Shown here: piece after piece, positions 8,782-17,684 of the stretch
Position numbering within the stretch: position 1 is the stretch's first letter
How the letters are laid out: each line of letters starts with the position of its first letter
Assembly (NCBI RefSeq): GCF_003855395.1
Contig: NZ_CP034015.1
Location: 2,490,001 to 2,554,000 of the forward strand
Direction of reading: 5' to 3'
From: Shewanella livingstonensis
Lineage (GTDB): Bacteria; Pseudomonadota; Gammaproteobacteria; Enterobacterales; Shewanellaceae
DNA length: 64,000 bases
Notes under the pieces: generated by a model
Seen by the model: the letters and a program-made list of their open reading frames with translations, nothing else
Told to the model about the DNA's origin: nothing
The model's database searches: none
Translations under genes and position numbers: made by a program

Positions 8782-9369
8782 CTATTTTAACGTCTTGATG
8801 AGTATGGCATTGAGCCATTTTTCGTTGCCGCGATTTGGGCGTACATCTGTCGTCACCCAAGTGTGCTTAATCACTAAATCAGTCTGTTGTATCCACTGTT
8901 GTAACCGAGACTCATCAGCATCGGCAAAAAAACGGCCGTTATGAGTTCTCTCCTGATTGCCATATTTAAACGAGCAATAGAATACGCCACCATCAACCAG
9001 TGTATTGGCCAAAAGAGCAAAGGTGTTGGGTAGGGCGCTTGCTTCAACATGAAGCAGAGATGCACAAGCCCAAATGCCGTCAAATACAAGCGAAGTGTCT
9101 ATTTCCTCAAAGGTACAAACCGTGACGTGTTGGCCAATATAATGTGATGCCGCTTTGGCTAAATCGGCACTGGCATCAATGGCGGTCACATTAAAACCCA
9201 ATTGAATAAAGGCTTTACTGTCTCGACCAGAACCACAACCCGCATCTAATACGTGTGCGTTAGCTGGGAGTTGTGCGACAAAGGCTTGATACAATTCGCT
9301 GACATCTGCATTCACAGTCGACTCGAAAAACTCTTGCGAATGTTGATCGTAAAACGCAATGGTAGACAT
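8782..9369 (-). CDS. Class I SAM-dependent methyltransferase
   Basis: A 195-residue Rossmann-fold methyltransferase. Motif I is VLDAGCGSGRDSKAF (about residues 40-54), motif II lies in FNVTAIDAS, and post-motifs follow in FDGIWACASLLHV and LVDGGVFYCSFK. The compact size and lack of a target-recognition domain resemble TehB-like or small-molecule/protein methyltransferases rather than typical DNA methyltransferases, so calling it a restriction partner would go beyond the evidence. Nine bases separate it from the helicase gene downstream, and an M15-like gene lies 111 bases upstream in the same direction. Confidence 0.88.
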   Translation of the reverse strand: MSTIAFYDQHSQEFFESTVNADVSELYQAFVAQLPANAHVLDAGCGSGRDSKAFIQLGFNVTAIDASADLAKAASHYIGQHVTVCTFEEIDTSLVFDGIWACASLLHVEASALPNTFALLANTLVDGGVFYCSFKYGNQERTHNGRFFADADESRLQQWIQQTDLVIKHTWVTTDVRPNRGNEKWLNAILIKTLK

Positions 9370-9480
9370 GGTTAACCTTATAATTTAACTCGTTTAAATA
9401 TTAATGATTAAATCTGAGAGCTTAAGTCTGCATACTTAAATGTAATCTTATGATCTATTTCCATCAACAACCTATTTCCA

Positions 9481-10071
9481 TCAATAATCAACTTGCTGAA
9501 TAACCGTTATGGCTACCTCGTCACGGCCTTTTTTAGACGGTACTCGGTGGCCAGTGTCGGCATTGGTTTTCATGGTTTGTAAAAATTGATTCATTTGTGG
9601 GCCAATACTGATGTGTATCGGTCGATTTTTACCGTAATAGTACAGACGATCGAATTTAAGGTTTTCACACATCCATAGTGCAACTTGCTGCATATCAATC
9701 GGTTGATCATCATTGTTATTGAGTACGGTAAAGTCGCAGGCGGCGCCTAGGCGGTCGCAGATGATTTTTTGATTTTGATTGAGTTCGTGCGAGCAATGTT
9801 GATCAAGCTTTGGCGCGATATGCGGATTACGATTTTTGGCAATTTTTCTAACCAGTTCGGGTGAACAAAAACCATAAGTCAGCGCTATTGGCCCAAATTG
9901 ATCGACTATTGGATCAAGTATTTGAGTGGCTAACAAACTGAGCGCGCGCCAGGTGTCGGGTTGCAGTGGCAAATTTTCTATTTGATGTTCGACAGCCGTA
10001 GCCCCACAGTTTATTAGGTCTGCGTAGGTAAAAAAGCGGCTGGCTTTGCCATTGATATTATAGGTAAACAA
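9481..10071 (-). CDS. Peptidase M15-like protein (D-Ala-D-Ala carboxypeptidase fold)
   Basis: A 196-residue protein resembling the M15A/VanY-DacA fold. Candidate zinc ligands follow the family order: His in HCSHELNQ (about residue 95), Asp in DRLGAACDF (about 112), and His in RPIHISIG (about 152). LTYGFCSPEL resembles the family's conserved fold-start stretch. An insertion separates the first His from GxAxD. There is no signal peptide, which is odd for a cell-wall hydrolase and suggests a cytoplasmic or phage-like role. A stop codon lies directly before the TTG used as start, and no good ATG follows, so TTG is the likely start. It may form a unit with the methyltransferase and helicase downstream. 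Confidence 0.65.
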   Translation of the reverse strand: MFTYNINGKASRFFTYADLINCGATAVEHQIENLPLQPDTWRALSLLATQILDPIVDQFGPIALTYGFCSPELVRKIAKNRNPHIAPKLDQHCSHELNQNQKIICDRLGAACDFTVLNNNDDQPIDMQQVALWMCENLKFDRLYYYGKNRPIHISIGPQMNQFLQTMKTNADTGHRVPSKKGRDEVAITVIQQVDY

Positions 10072-10509
10072 TCAATATCCGTTATCTGTATTCTGGTTTG
10101 GGGTAACAATACCGTGTATTGATTATGCTGACCAGATTGAACTGCTAATAGTGAAGATAAATGGTTGAAATTGAGACGATTCACCCATGTAGCCATCAAT
10201 ACACTGATTTACATCGTGATAAAGATGCGCTTGCTTGAGCTAAAATGTAAAAAATATAACCAATACGCTTAATTGATTTTCGCTATGGTACAAGGCTTTA
10301 TTACATTCTGAGTTGCTTTTAAGTTAACCCATTGATGTTTATCTAAGCTGGATTTACATGAGACCGATTTATACCAGACGGGTTTAATGATGTGGAGTTT
10401 AATATTTAATAAGGCGGAGGAAGATTTTGAAGACTATGGTAATGCAAGGTGGCTAATTGAATCGTGCATCGTCATCGTTTTTTGTATTACATTAATGTGT
10501 ATACAATCT
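10072..10509. other. Intergenic region, no clear gene
   Basis: About 440 bases between the M15-like gene and the Hpt gene. A 61-codon minus-strand frame (10014-10199) overlaps the M15-like gene start but has no recognisable family. It presumably holds the promoter of the M15/methyltransferase/helicase group, which I could not pinpoint. Confidence 0.4.
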
Positions 10510-11205
10510 CTATTTCAACTTTTGTGATAATGAACATAATGCGTCAAGTGCTTGGTCAAAATCTAACATTTCGACCGCATCAGATAGGGTGGTTAGTTCA
10601 TTTTCAAGTGTTAGATTATCCGATAGCTTGTTTTGTAGCTGCGCAGTGATGTCCAGAGCTTGGAGGTTGCCATCTTTTAGGTGTTGTTTAAGTTTTGCTA
10701 GCATTAAGGTTAGCTCAGCGCTTGAAACATTGGTTGCAGGTAGTGCGGCAGTTGTTTTGGGTGATTCTTTTAGTAACAGCGAATGGATATTTGATAGTTC
10801 AGCTTGCGCGACAAAGCGTAATTGCTGAACGAGGTCTACACAAAGCATCTCAAAGCGATAAGTATTTGTGCCATGAGCTTGCTTAAGATTAGCCTCGGAG
10901 TCACACAATGCTTGATGCAATGATGACAAGCCTGTTGAACCAGAACTGCCTTTAAGGGTATGAACAATTGCCAGTATTTCCTGAGCATTTTTTTGCTCGA
11001 TCATCAGATCTAAATTTTGAAATTGTTGCTTTAGGTTGGTTTCGAAAATGTTAATTAAGCGTCGATAAAATATTTCATTGCCACCAAAAGGTTTCAATAA
11101 ATTATCTAGCGCCTTATTGTCCGATTCTGAACTACAGTTAGTAACAATATTGTTATCAATTTCATCGATTGGCTGCTGATTTACAAGATTTTTATTGGCT
11201 TTCAT
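10510..11205 (-). CDS. Histidine phosphotransfer (Hpt) domain protein
   Basis: A 231-residue soluble phosphorelay protein. The N-terminal domain (about residues 35-130) has the Hpt signature IVHTLKGSSGSTGL with the phospho-acceptor His at residue 82, set in an all-helical pattern. The C-terminal half (about 150-231) repeats the Hpt-like helical rhythm (LAKLKQHLKDGNLQALD ... LDFDQALDAL) but lacks the HxLKG motif, so it looks like a degenerate second Hpt. It is divergent from the receiver/kinase pair 230 bases away and is a natural phosphate shuttle between them, which is inference from position. Confidence 0.85.
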   Translation of the reverse strand: MKANKNLVNQQPIDEIDNNIVTNCSSESDNKALDNLLKPFGGNEIFYRRLINIFETNLKQQFQNLDLMIEQKNAQEILAIVHTLKGSSGSTGLSSLHQALCDSEANLKQAHGTNTYRFEMLCVDLVQQLRFVAQAELSNIHSLLLKESPKTTAALPATNVSSAELTLMLAKLKQHLKDGNLQALDITAQLQNKLSDNLTLENELTTLSDAVEMLDFDQALDALCSLSQKLK

Positions 11206-11434
11206 ATCTATGGCTCTCGGATCATGATCACGTTGTTAGTTCACTACCAAAAAGTGAATAACCGTTAAATAAATATGGCGTTATTGGATGTTCTATACCC
11301 ATCGATAATGGAAATTTATTGTGGATCAATGGGGTTATTCAATGACTTAGTTTGCAACAACAATAATTATAATACAATATTAGTAAATCAAATTAGCCAA
11401 ATTTGATGTTTACAGCAATCAAACTGGAGCCAGA

Positions 11435-11842
11435 ATGCCTTTAGAGAAAATTTTACACGTAGAGGATGATGAGTCAATTCGGGTTATTGTTGAAATGGCT
11501 CTGGTTGATATATCAGGATATCACTTGGTTTCTTGCGAGGGTGGACATGAATCGATTAGCCAACTTGCGCATTTTACACCTGACTTAATATTGTTAGATG
11601 CCATGATGCCGGGTATGGATGGTCTGCAAACGCTGATTGAAATTCGTAAACAAGCGCATTGCCTCAATATTCCGGTGGTATTTATGACCGCCCGAATTCA
11701 GCAATCTGAAAAACAAGAATATTTAGATGCTGGCGCAGTGGCTGTTATTGAAAAACCATTTGATGCGATGAGTCTTGGCGATAGACTTGAGTCTATTTAT
11801 CACGCTGACCTAACGTCACCAGACATTACCCATCCGGAGTAA
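11435..11842 (+). CDS. CheY-like single-domain response regulator
   Basis: A 135-residue receiver with no output domain. The acidic pair is D11-D12 in HVEDDESIRV, the phospho-acceptor D55 in LILLDAMMPGMDG, T85 in VVFMTA, and K107 in IEKPFDA. It lies three bases before the histidine kinase gene, so the two are almost certainly co-expressed. Being output-free, it probably works as a phosphate relay or by protein contact. The start ATG is preceded by CTGGAGCCAGA, giving a GGAG ribosome site. Confidence 0.92.
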   Translation: MPLEKILHVEDDESIRVIVEMALVDISGYHLVSCEGGHESISQLAHFTPDLILLDAMMPGMDGLQTLIEIRKQAHCLNIPVVFMTARIQQSEKQEYLDAGAVAVIEKPFDAMSLGDRLESIYHADLTSPDITHPE

Positions 11843-11845
11843 CAG

Positions 11846-14599
11846 ATGCAAACGCCTGTATTAGCTATTTCCGAGCAAGCAAGAATTGTCGCACTGCAGA
11901 ATACCAGATTGTTAGACACCGACGCAGAGCAACGTTTTGATCGCTTAACTCATTTAGCTCAACTGTGTATAGGCACCGAAATTGTGCTTATTTCATTGGT
12001 TGATGCTAACCGTCAATGGTTCAAATCTAAGCAGGGTTTAGATGCGTGTGAAACCAGCCGAGATATCTCATTTTGTGGCCATACTATTTTAGCCGATGAT
12101 ATTTTTGAAGTTCCTGATGCTCTTTTAGATAGTCGATTTGCTGACAATCCGTTAGTTGTCGATGCGCCCCATATTCGATTTTATGCTGGCGTTCCTTTAG
12201 TGAGTCATGGCCAAAGGATTGGAACACTTTGCTTTATCGATAGTAAACCTCGTCATTTTAGCGACAAAGAACGGCAGATCGTTACTGAGTTTGCTAAGAG
12301 TGTTGAGCAAGAGATTGAAGACCGATTACAAGAGCATGCGCACGAGCAATTAGTGGCAAGTGAGCAAATGTATCGTTCGGTGCTTGAAGGTACACGGATA
12401 GGCACTTGGCAATGGAATATTCAAACCGGTGAAACGGTGCTTAACGAGCGTTGGGCTGAAATTATGGGTTATACGCTTGCAGAGCTTGAACCCATTGCTA
12501 TCGAAACCTGGTTAGCCATGATACATCCCGATGATTTAGCTTATTCTGATACCGCATTGGATAATCATCTTAATGGCTCAACGCTATTTTATGATGTTGA
12601 AAGTCGTATGAAGCATAAAGATGGTCATTTTGTGTGGGTGCATGATAGAGGCAAAATAGTTTCATATTCAGCCGATGGCCAACCACTGATGATGTATGGC
12701 ACTCATGCTGATATAACAGAACAAAAGAATAGTGAGTTAGCGTTATTGCAAAGTCGAGATCAATTTAAAACTTTGGTTGCCAATATACCGGGCATGACTT
12801 ACCGATGTCATCATGATGAACATTGGACCATGCTGTATATGAGTGAACATATTTATGCACTTTCAGGTTATCCAGCCAGTGATTTTATTAATAACTCTCT
12901 GCGCAGTTACGTTAGTATCGTTCATCCTGACGACAGGAAAGCGCTATTTGAAATCATCGACAAAGGGGTGAAGAGCCACTCTAGTTGGCTGTTAAATTTC
13001 CGTATTTTGCATAAAAATGGTTCTGTTGTCTGGGTAGAAGAGCGCGGCGCTGCTGAATATGACCGTACTGGTGCCGTTCAGTATCTTGACGGTTTTATTA
13101 TGGATGTTAGTAAAGAGAAAAAACTGCAAGACCAACTGTACAAATTGACGCAGCAGCTCCCAGGTGTGGTTTATCAGTATCAATCATGGCCAGACGGACG
13201 TAGCGCATTTCCTTATGCGAGTGATGCCATAGAAGACATTTATGGTGTAAAACCGCAAGAGGTTCTTACCGATGCGACTAATGCGTTTGCAAGAATATAC
13301 CCTGAGGATATAGCCGCTGTAGCGCTGAGTATCGAAGAATCGGCCAAACATCAGACGCTTTGGAAACAGGAATATCGTGTAGCCAATAAGGACAATACAC
13401 TCACGTGGATGTCGGGCAGTGCGACACCCGAAAAGATGCCCGACGGCAGTACTTTATGGCATGGCTATATTCAAGATATTACTCAAACCAAAGAACATTA
13501 CCTCAAACTAGAAAAGCTTAATCAACAACTTAATATAGCTCAGAAAAGCCTTGATTTAGGCAGTGAGCAAGCTCAAATTGGTTATTGGCAAGCTTCATTG
13601 AAACAAGGAACCTTGTGGTGGTCACCGATTATTTATCAAATTTTTGGTTTTGATTCACAAGATATCGTTCCAAGTGTGACCTTGTTTAAAAGTGCTGTGC
13701 ATCCAGACGATATCGATAAAGTAGAAAAAAGTGAACAACAAGCTCGGGTGACAGGTATTCATAACGTCGTTCATCGAATTATTCGACCTAATGGCGAGGT
13801 TCGCTGGGTACATGAGTTAGGGCAAGTCGCTGAGGATAAAGATTCGGATCAGGTGATGATAGGATCGGTACAAGACGTGACTGAGCGGATGCAATTACAA
13901 CAAATTAAAGATGATTTCATTTCAACGGTAAGTCATGAGTTACGTACTCCGCTAACATCGATTTACGGTGCATTAACCTTATTGCAGTCGGGTAAGTTGG
14001 TCACACTGCCTACGAAAGCTGAAAAGCTGATTGAAATTGCCAGCAGTAATTGTAAGCAGCTTAGCCGTTTGATCAATGATTTATTAGACATTGAAAAACT
14101 CGCTGCGGGTAAAATGTTGTTTGAAATGAAACTATCCAATGTGGTTCCGCTTTTGCAAAGAGCAATTAACGATCATCAACCCTATGCAGATCTTCATCAA
14201 ATTACCTTAGCGCTACAATTAGATAAGCCAATAGATGAGATTTTACTTTTTGTTGATGAGCATCGTCTGTTACAAATTTTGACTAATTTTCTATCCAATG
14301 CGGTTAAGTTTTCTCCTCCATCGGCCAGGGTTACTTTGTCTGCAACGCTTATGGGTGATGAAATTGAGATAGCTGTGCAAGACCAAGGTAGCGGGATCCC
14401 TGCTGACTTTCAGGGCAAAATTTTTGAGCGTTTTTCACAAGCAGATGCTAGTAGCTCTAAAGCTAAAGGGGGTACTGGTTTAGGTTTGGCACTTTGTAAG
14501 GAGCTTATTGAAGCAATGAATGGCAGTATTGGTTATCGCTCTGAACCAGATTGTGGTGCGCGATTTTATATTAGGTTACCCATTTCAACAGAAAGTTAA
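11846..14599 (+). CDS. GAF/multi-PAS sensor histidine kinase
   Basis: A 917-residue soluble kinase. Domains in order: GAF (about 20-165, with DISFCGHTI and FYAGVPLVS typical of free-methionine-reductase-like GAFs), four PAS/PAC units (about 170-295, 298-425, 430-555, 565-685, several with HPDD motifs), HisKA with SHELRTPLTS (phospho-His near residue 697), and a HATPase domain (NFLSNAVKFSP; QDQGSGIP; GGTGLGLALCK). No transmembrane segments are visible, so it senses a cytoplasmic signal. It has no receiver of its own; the receiver gene three bases upstream and the divergent Hpt gene supply the rest of a relay. Confidence 0.92.
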   Translation: MQTPVLAISEQARIVALQNTRLLDTDAEQRFDRLTHLAQLCIGTEIVLISLVDANRQWFKSKQGLDACETSRDISFCGHTILADDIFEVPDALLDSRFADNPLVVDAPHIRFYAGVPLVSHGQRIGTLCFIDSKPRHFSDKERQIVTEFAKSVEQEIEDRLQEHAHEQLVASEQMYRSVLEGTRIGTWQWNIQTGETVLNERWAEIMGYTLAELEPIAIETWLAMIHPDDLAYSDTALDNHLNGSTLFYDVESRMKHKDGHFVWVHDRGKIVSYSADGQPLMMYGTHADITEQKNSELALLQSRDQFKTLVANIPGMTYRCHHDEHWTMLYMSEHIYALSGYPASDFINNSLRSYVSIVHPDDRKALFEIIDKGVKSHSSWLLNFRILHKNGSVVWVEERGAAEYDRTGAVQYLDGFIMDVSKEKKLQDQLYKLTQQLPGVVYQYQSWPDGRSAFPYASDAIEDIYGVKPQEVLTDATNAFARIYPEDIAAVALSIEESAKHQTLWKQEYRVANKDNTLTWMSGSATPEKMPDGSTLWHGYIQDITQTKEHYLKLEKLNQQLNIAQKSLDLGSEQAQIGYWQASLKQGTLWWSPIIYQIFGFDSQDIVPSVTLFKSAVHPDDIDKVEKSEQQARVTGIHNVVHRIIRPNGEVRWVHELGQVAEDKDSDQVMIGSVQDVTERMQLQQIKDDFISTVSHELRTPLTSIYGALTLLQSGKLVTLPTKAEKLIEIASSNCKQLSRLINDLLDIEKLAAGKMLFEMKLSNVVPLLQRAINDHQPYADLHQITLALQLDKPIDEILLFVDEHRLLQILTNFLSNAVKFSPPSARVTLSATLMGDEIEIAVQDQGSGIPADFQGKIFERFSQADASSSKAKGGTGLGLALCKELIEAMNGSIGYRSEPDCGARFYIRLPISTES

Positions 14600-14775
14600 A
14601 ATAGGCGGGCAAATTCACTTACACGAGGTGTAAGCCGATGCATCTGGCGGCAAACTTGCTCTGCATCATATTAACGTTGATATAACAGACATAACGCTTA
14701 GGTCAATTAATAACAAAGGTTGCTCAATCGAAGCGGCGGGTTATTACCTCAAGCAATGTTATTACAAAAGACAAA

Positions 14776-14815
14776 AGGGTCACATTACGGTATGTAGGTA
14801 ATGTGACCCTTTTTG
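14776..14815. terminator. Bidirectional terminator
   Basis: A 13-bp perfect stem, AGGGTCACATTAC with GTAATGTGACCCT, with a nine-base loop. The plus strand continues TTTTTG and the minus strand TTTTGTCTTTTG. It can end both the kinase transcript and the convergent U32 gene. Confidence 0.9.
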
Positions 14816-14846
14816 TTTCAAGCTAGGGTTAAACGCGCGTAATCGG

Positions 14847-17087
14847 TTATAAACCTTGTTGATACTGGGCGTTGGTCGAGATAGTGACCAGTTGATTAAG
14901 TTCAACTTTAGCAGTAACCACACCCTTAAGTACGTTTTCAAAGTGACTAACGAGTTGAGTTTTATCGATTTCAGCTTTTGAGCCAGAACCAATGTTGGTG
15001 AGGTCGATAAAGAATTCATCAAATAAGTGTGATAAATCTTCAACCGCTTCAATATTTAAAAACTGCTCGTGATTGTAAATGCTTGGGTAACCGCCTTTTT
15101 GCTTGTCTACTGCAAACGAAATGCCTTTGACGTTTGTGATAGTGGTGGCTTTTTCACATTTCAGCATGCAGCCGTCTTCAATACTGGGCTTATTACAACC
15201 AACGGTTTGTTGGAAGAAACATTGCCTGCTGGTCATCATCAAAATCGGATGATAAATACTGTAAAGCAATTTAAAGTTTTCTGGTCTGGCGATATTTTTA
15301 ATTTGGTTGCGGTTAATCTCGTTAGAAATAAACGCGCCAGCACAATTAAGCTGTTCTTGTAGCGTAAGCAATGCATAAGAGTTGGTAGTGTTTAAAAATG
15401 GACCAGCAATCCACTCAATGCCCATTTCATAGGCTTTAAACGCCACACCTGTGTTGTTAGTTACAATACGCTTAGGCTTAACCACGTCTAATACTCTTAC
15501 CGCTTCGATGTAATCTTTGCCAATAAGCACCGCAGGGAACCACGGAATTAACCTTGGATTGCGCAAGAAAATGTCGATGTACTTGTTGTCGTTTTTCTTA
15601 AAACTTTCTGGCAACTTAAAGTAAATATCAGCGTCAGTCACATCGCACAAGTTGACGTCTTTTTCGTCACTGATAAGTAACGATAACGTTGGGGTGTCGG
15701 TTACTTTTGGATGTTTAGGTAACTTAGGCAGTGTCACCGCACCAATATATTCTCGTTGGGTTAGCTGTAATAACAACTCGTTTTTAAGCTGAGTTAATTG
15801 GCTAAACGGCAGGCTTAAATCGGCCTCTAAACCATCAAAGTTAAACGCTTGTAATAGATAGCCACTGTTTTTTAGGCTCTTAAAGCGTTTTTCAATAGCG
15901 GCTTCATCAACGCGAGACTCGGTAGCTTTAGTCAACATAAGTGTTGAGTTAATAACAAAGTTTTGCGCAGGGGTGCTAACCGTTAACGATAATGGCTGAT
16001 CCACTTTTCCGGCAAATGCCAGTGATAGTGTTGGTTTAGCAATACTTAAGTGATTAATCTTTTCTGCAACTAATTGCACAATGGCGTCTTTTTCTGAAGA
16101 CAGCGTTTGTTGTGCTTCTTGAATTTGCACCACAGAGATGGCGTTACTCTGATCGTTAGCATGTTTAAAGCTGTTATCGCGTGGATTATCGATAAACATG
16201 TCTTTAGTGAGATTACCTTTTAAAAATGAATTGGTAAAATCACGGTTAAACACTTTGTGTAAGTTTGAGTCGTCAGATAATAGTTTGCCGGTGTCGATAA
16301 ATTTGTCGATCTGTTTACGCCAGCTATCTACCACGGTGTGCACATATTGTGCACCTTTGATGCGGCCTTCAATTTTAAGCGAGTCAACGCCGGCGTCAAC
16401 CAACTCTGGTAAGTCAAAATAGGCTGAGTTGTCTTTTAAGTTCAGTGGGAACTTGTTACCGGTTGCAGTGACTTCATATTCATCGCGACATGCCTGGCTA
16501 CAACGGCCACGGTTGCCTGAATTGCCGACACTGACTGAACTTGAATAACATTGGCCTGAGAAGGCGATGCATAACGCGCCGTGAACAAATACTTCAGTAA
16601 GTACATCATGGTCATGGGCGAGGGTAGTGAGACTTTTAATTTCCCCTAGGTTTAGCTCGCGCGACAAGTTGACTCGGGTCGCGCCAATTTTAGCTAAAAA
16701 GCCAATTTGGCCTTCGTTATGGGTTGTTAGTTGTGTAGAGGCGTGAATAGCCAAGCTCGGGAAATGCTTGCTGACTAAATTAAACAGACCTAGGTCTTGT
16801 ACGATAATGCCGTCGACACCGGTATTGACCAGTTGATTGAGCAATTTCACCAGTGTTGGAACTTCGTTTTCAAGAATAACGATATTCATGGTAAGAAACA
16901 CTTCGCACTGATACTGATGAGCAAGCGCGATAACACCAATTAAGTCATCGAATGATAAGTTTGCAGCTCGGTTACGTGCGTTAAAGGTATCTAAGCCACA
17001 ATAAACGGCGTTAGCACCGGCTATAATCGCAGCTTTGATAGCATCGACATCTCCGCCTGGTGCCAATAATTCGATTTTTCTATTCAT
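14847..17087 (-). CDS. U32 family peptidase, RlhA-like
   Basis: A 746-residue U32 family protein. The N-terminal barrel begins ELLAPGGDVDAIKAAI with NAVYCGLDTFNAR, and the conserved Cys cluster FSGQCYSSS with GNRGRCSQACR (about residues 185-205) marks the family. A middle DUF3656-like region and a C-terminal Cys-rich part (SRQCFF ... VGCNKPS ... GCMLKCEKA) follow. E. coli RlhA, the closest well-known relative, is needed for hydroxylation of 23S rRNA C2501; whether this longer protein does the same is inference. It is monocistronic, ending at the bidirectional terminator. Confidence 0.82.
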   Translation of the reverse strand: MNRKIELLAPGGDVDAIKAAIIAGANAVYCGLDTFNARNRAANLSFDDLIGVIALAHQYQCEVFLTMNIVILENEVPTLVKLLNQLVNTGVDGIIVQDLGLFNLVSKHFPSLAIHASTQLTTHNEGQIGFLAKIGATRVNLSRELNLGEIKSLTTLAHDHDVLTEVFVHGALCIAFSGQCYSSSVSVGNSGNRGRCSQACRDEYEVTATGNKFPLNLKDNSAYFDLPELVDAGVDSLKIEGRIKGAQYVHTVVDSWRKQIDKFIDTGKLLSDDSNLHKVFNRDFTNSFLKGNLTKDMFIDNPRDNSFKHANDQSNAISVVQIQEAQQTLSSEKDAIVQLVAEKINHLSIAKPTLSLAFAGKVDQPLSLTVSTPAQNFVINSTLMLTKATESRVDEAAIEKRFKSLKNSGYLLQAFNFDGLEADLSLPFSQLTQLKNELLLQLTQREYIGAVTLPKLPKHPKVTDTPTLSLLISDEKDVNLCDVTDADIYFKLPESFKKNDNKYIDIFLRNPRLIPWFPAVLIGKDYIEAVRVLDVVKPKRIVTNNTGVAFKAYEMGIEWIAGPFLNTTNSYALLTLQEQLNCAGAFISNEINRNQIKNIARPENFKLLYSIYHPILMMTSRQCFFQQTVGCNKPSIEDGCMLKCEKATTITNVKGISFAVDKQKGGYPSIYNHEQFLNIEAVEDLSHLFDEFFIDLTNIGSGSKAEIDKTQLVSHFENVLKGVVTAKVELNQLVTISTNAQYQQGL

Positions 17088-17169
17088 GATATTTTCGCTA
17101 TTTTTATTCGGTAAATACTAATTTTAGGACGCGAGTTTACGTGTATCTGATGCTGATTACTATTTTATA

Positions 17170-17403
17170 TCAGCTCAAGTTAATAAACGCTTGGTAATCA
17201 GCCCTTTGTTCCGCTTGTTTACACGTCGCTAATTGTATTGGTAACCCGTTGCGTAATGGTAAAGCGGTTAATGACCAGGTTAAGTTGTCGATATGATGGT
17301 TTTTGCTCAGCGGGGAAAACATGCAGATTGACCGCGACAGGCTAATAAGAATAGAGAACATAGCAATAAGTGTAAGACAGCTTAATCGTTTAATACACGG
17401 CAT
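17170..17403 (-). CDS. Possible small exported protein
   Basis: A 77-residue frame with a hydrophobic N terminus (CLTLIAMFSILISLS) that could be a signal peptide or a membrane anchor, followed by a hydrophilic tail with LATCKQAEQRADYQAF. GGACT lies about 16 bases before the ATG, rather far for a ribosome site. No family recognised. It could be a chance frame. Confidence 0.35.
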   Translation of the reverse strand: MPCIKRLSCLTLIAMFSILISLSRSICMFSPLSKNHHIDNLTWSLTALPLRNGLPIQLATCKQAEQRADYQAFINLS

Positions 17404-17610
17404 TTTAGCAGCTTGTTTAGTCCTTTTTTAAGCCTACTGGAAATGTGTCAAAGGGCAGATTAAGACTGACCTAACACTTGTTACAGCGATAACCGATAGA
17501 AAAGCAGGTAGTGTTGGTTGCCAAGCCAGTATAAGCAGACAATGATAAAAATATGATATGGCTTAAGAATTACTTTTGCTCATTTAATGAGAAAAAGATG
17601 ACAAAACAAA

Positions 17611-17633
17611 AAGGTCTTCTTTAAGAAGACCTT
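17611..17633 (-). terminator. Terminator of the hydroxyisobutyrate dehydrogenase-like gene
   Basis: AAGGTCTTCTT and AAGAAGACCTT form an 11-bp stem. On the minus strand it is followed by TTTTTGTTTTG, a classical rho-independent signal about 50 bases after the stop codon. Confidence 0.85.
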
Positions 17634-17684
17634 TCCTATTCGATTTGCCAGTAAATGCTAACAAATAAATGGGTTAGCGTTGAA

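Noticed and set aside
10014..10199. 61-codon minus-strand frame upstream of the M15-like gene
   Set aside because: It overlaps the M15-like gene start in another frame and shows no family pattern. A frameshifted N terminus was considered but not supported.
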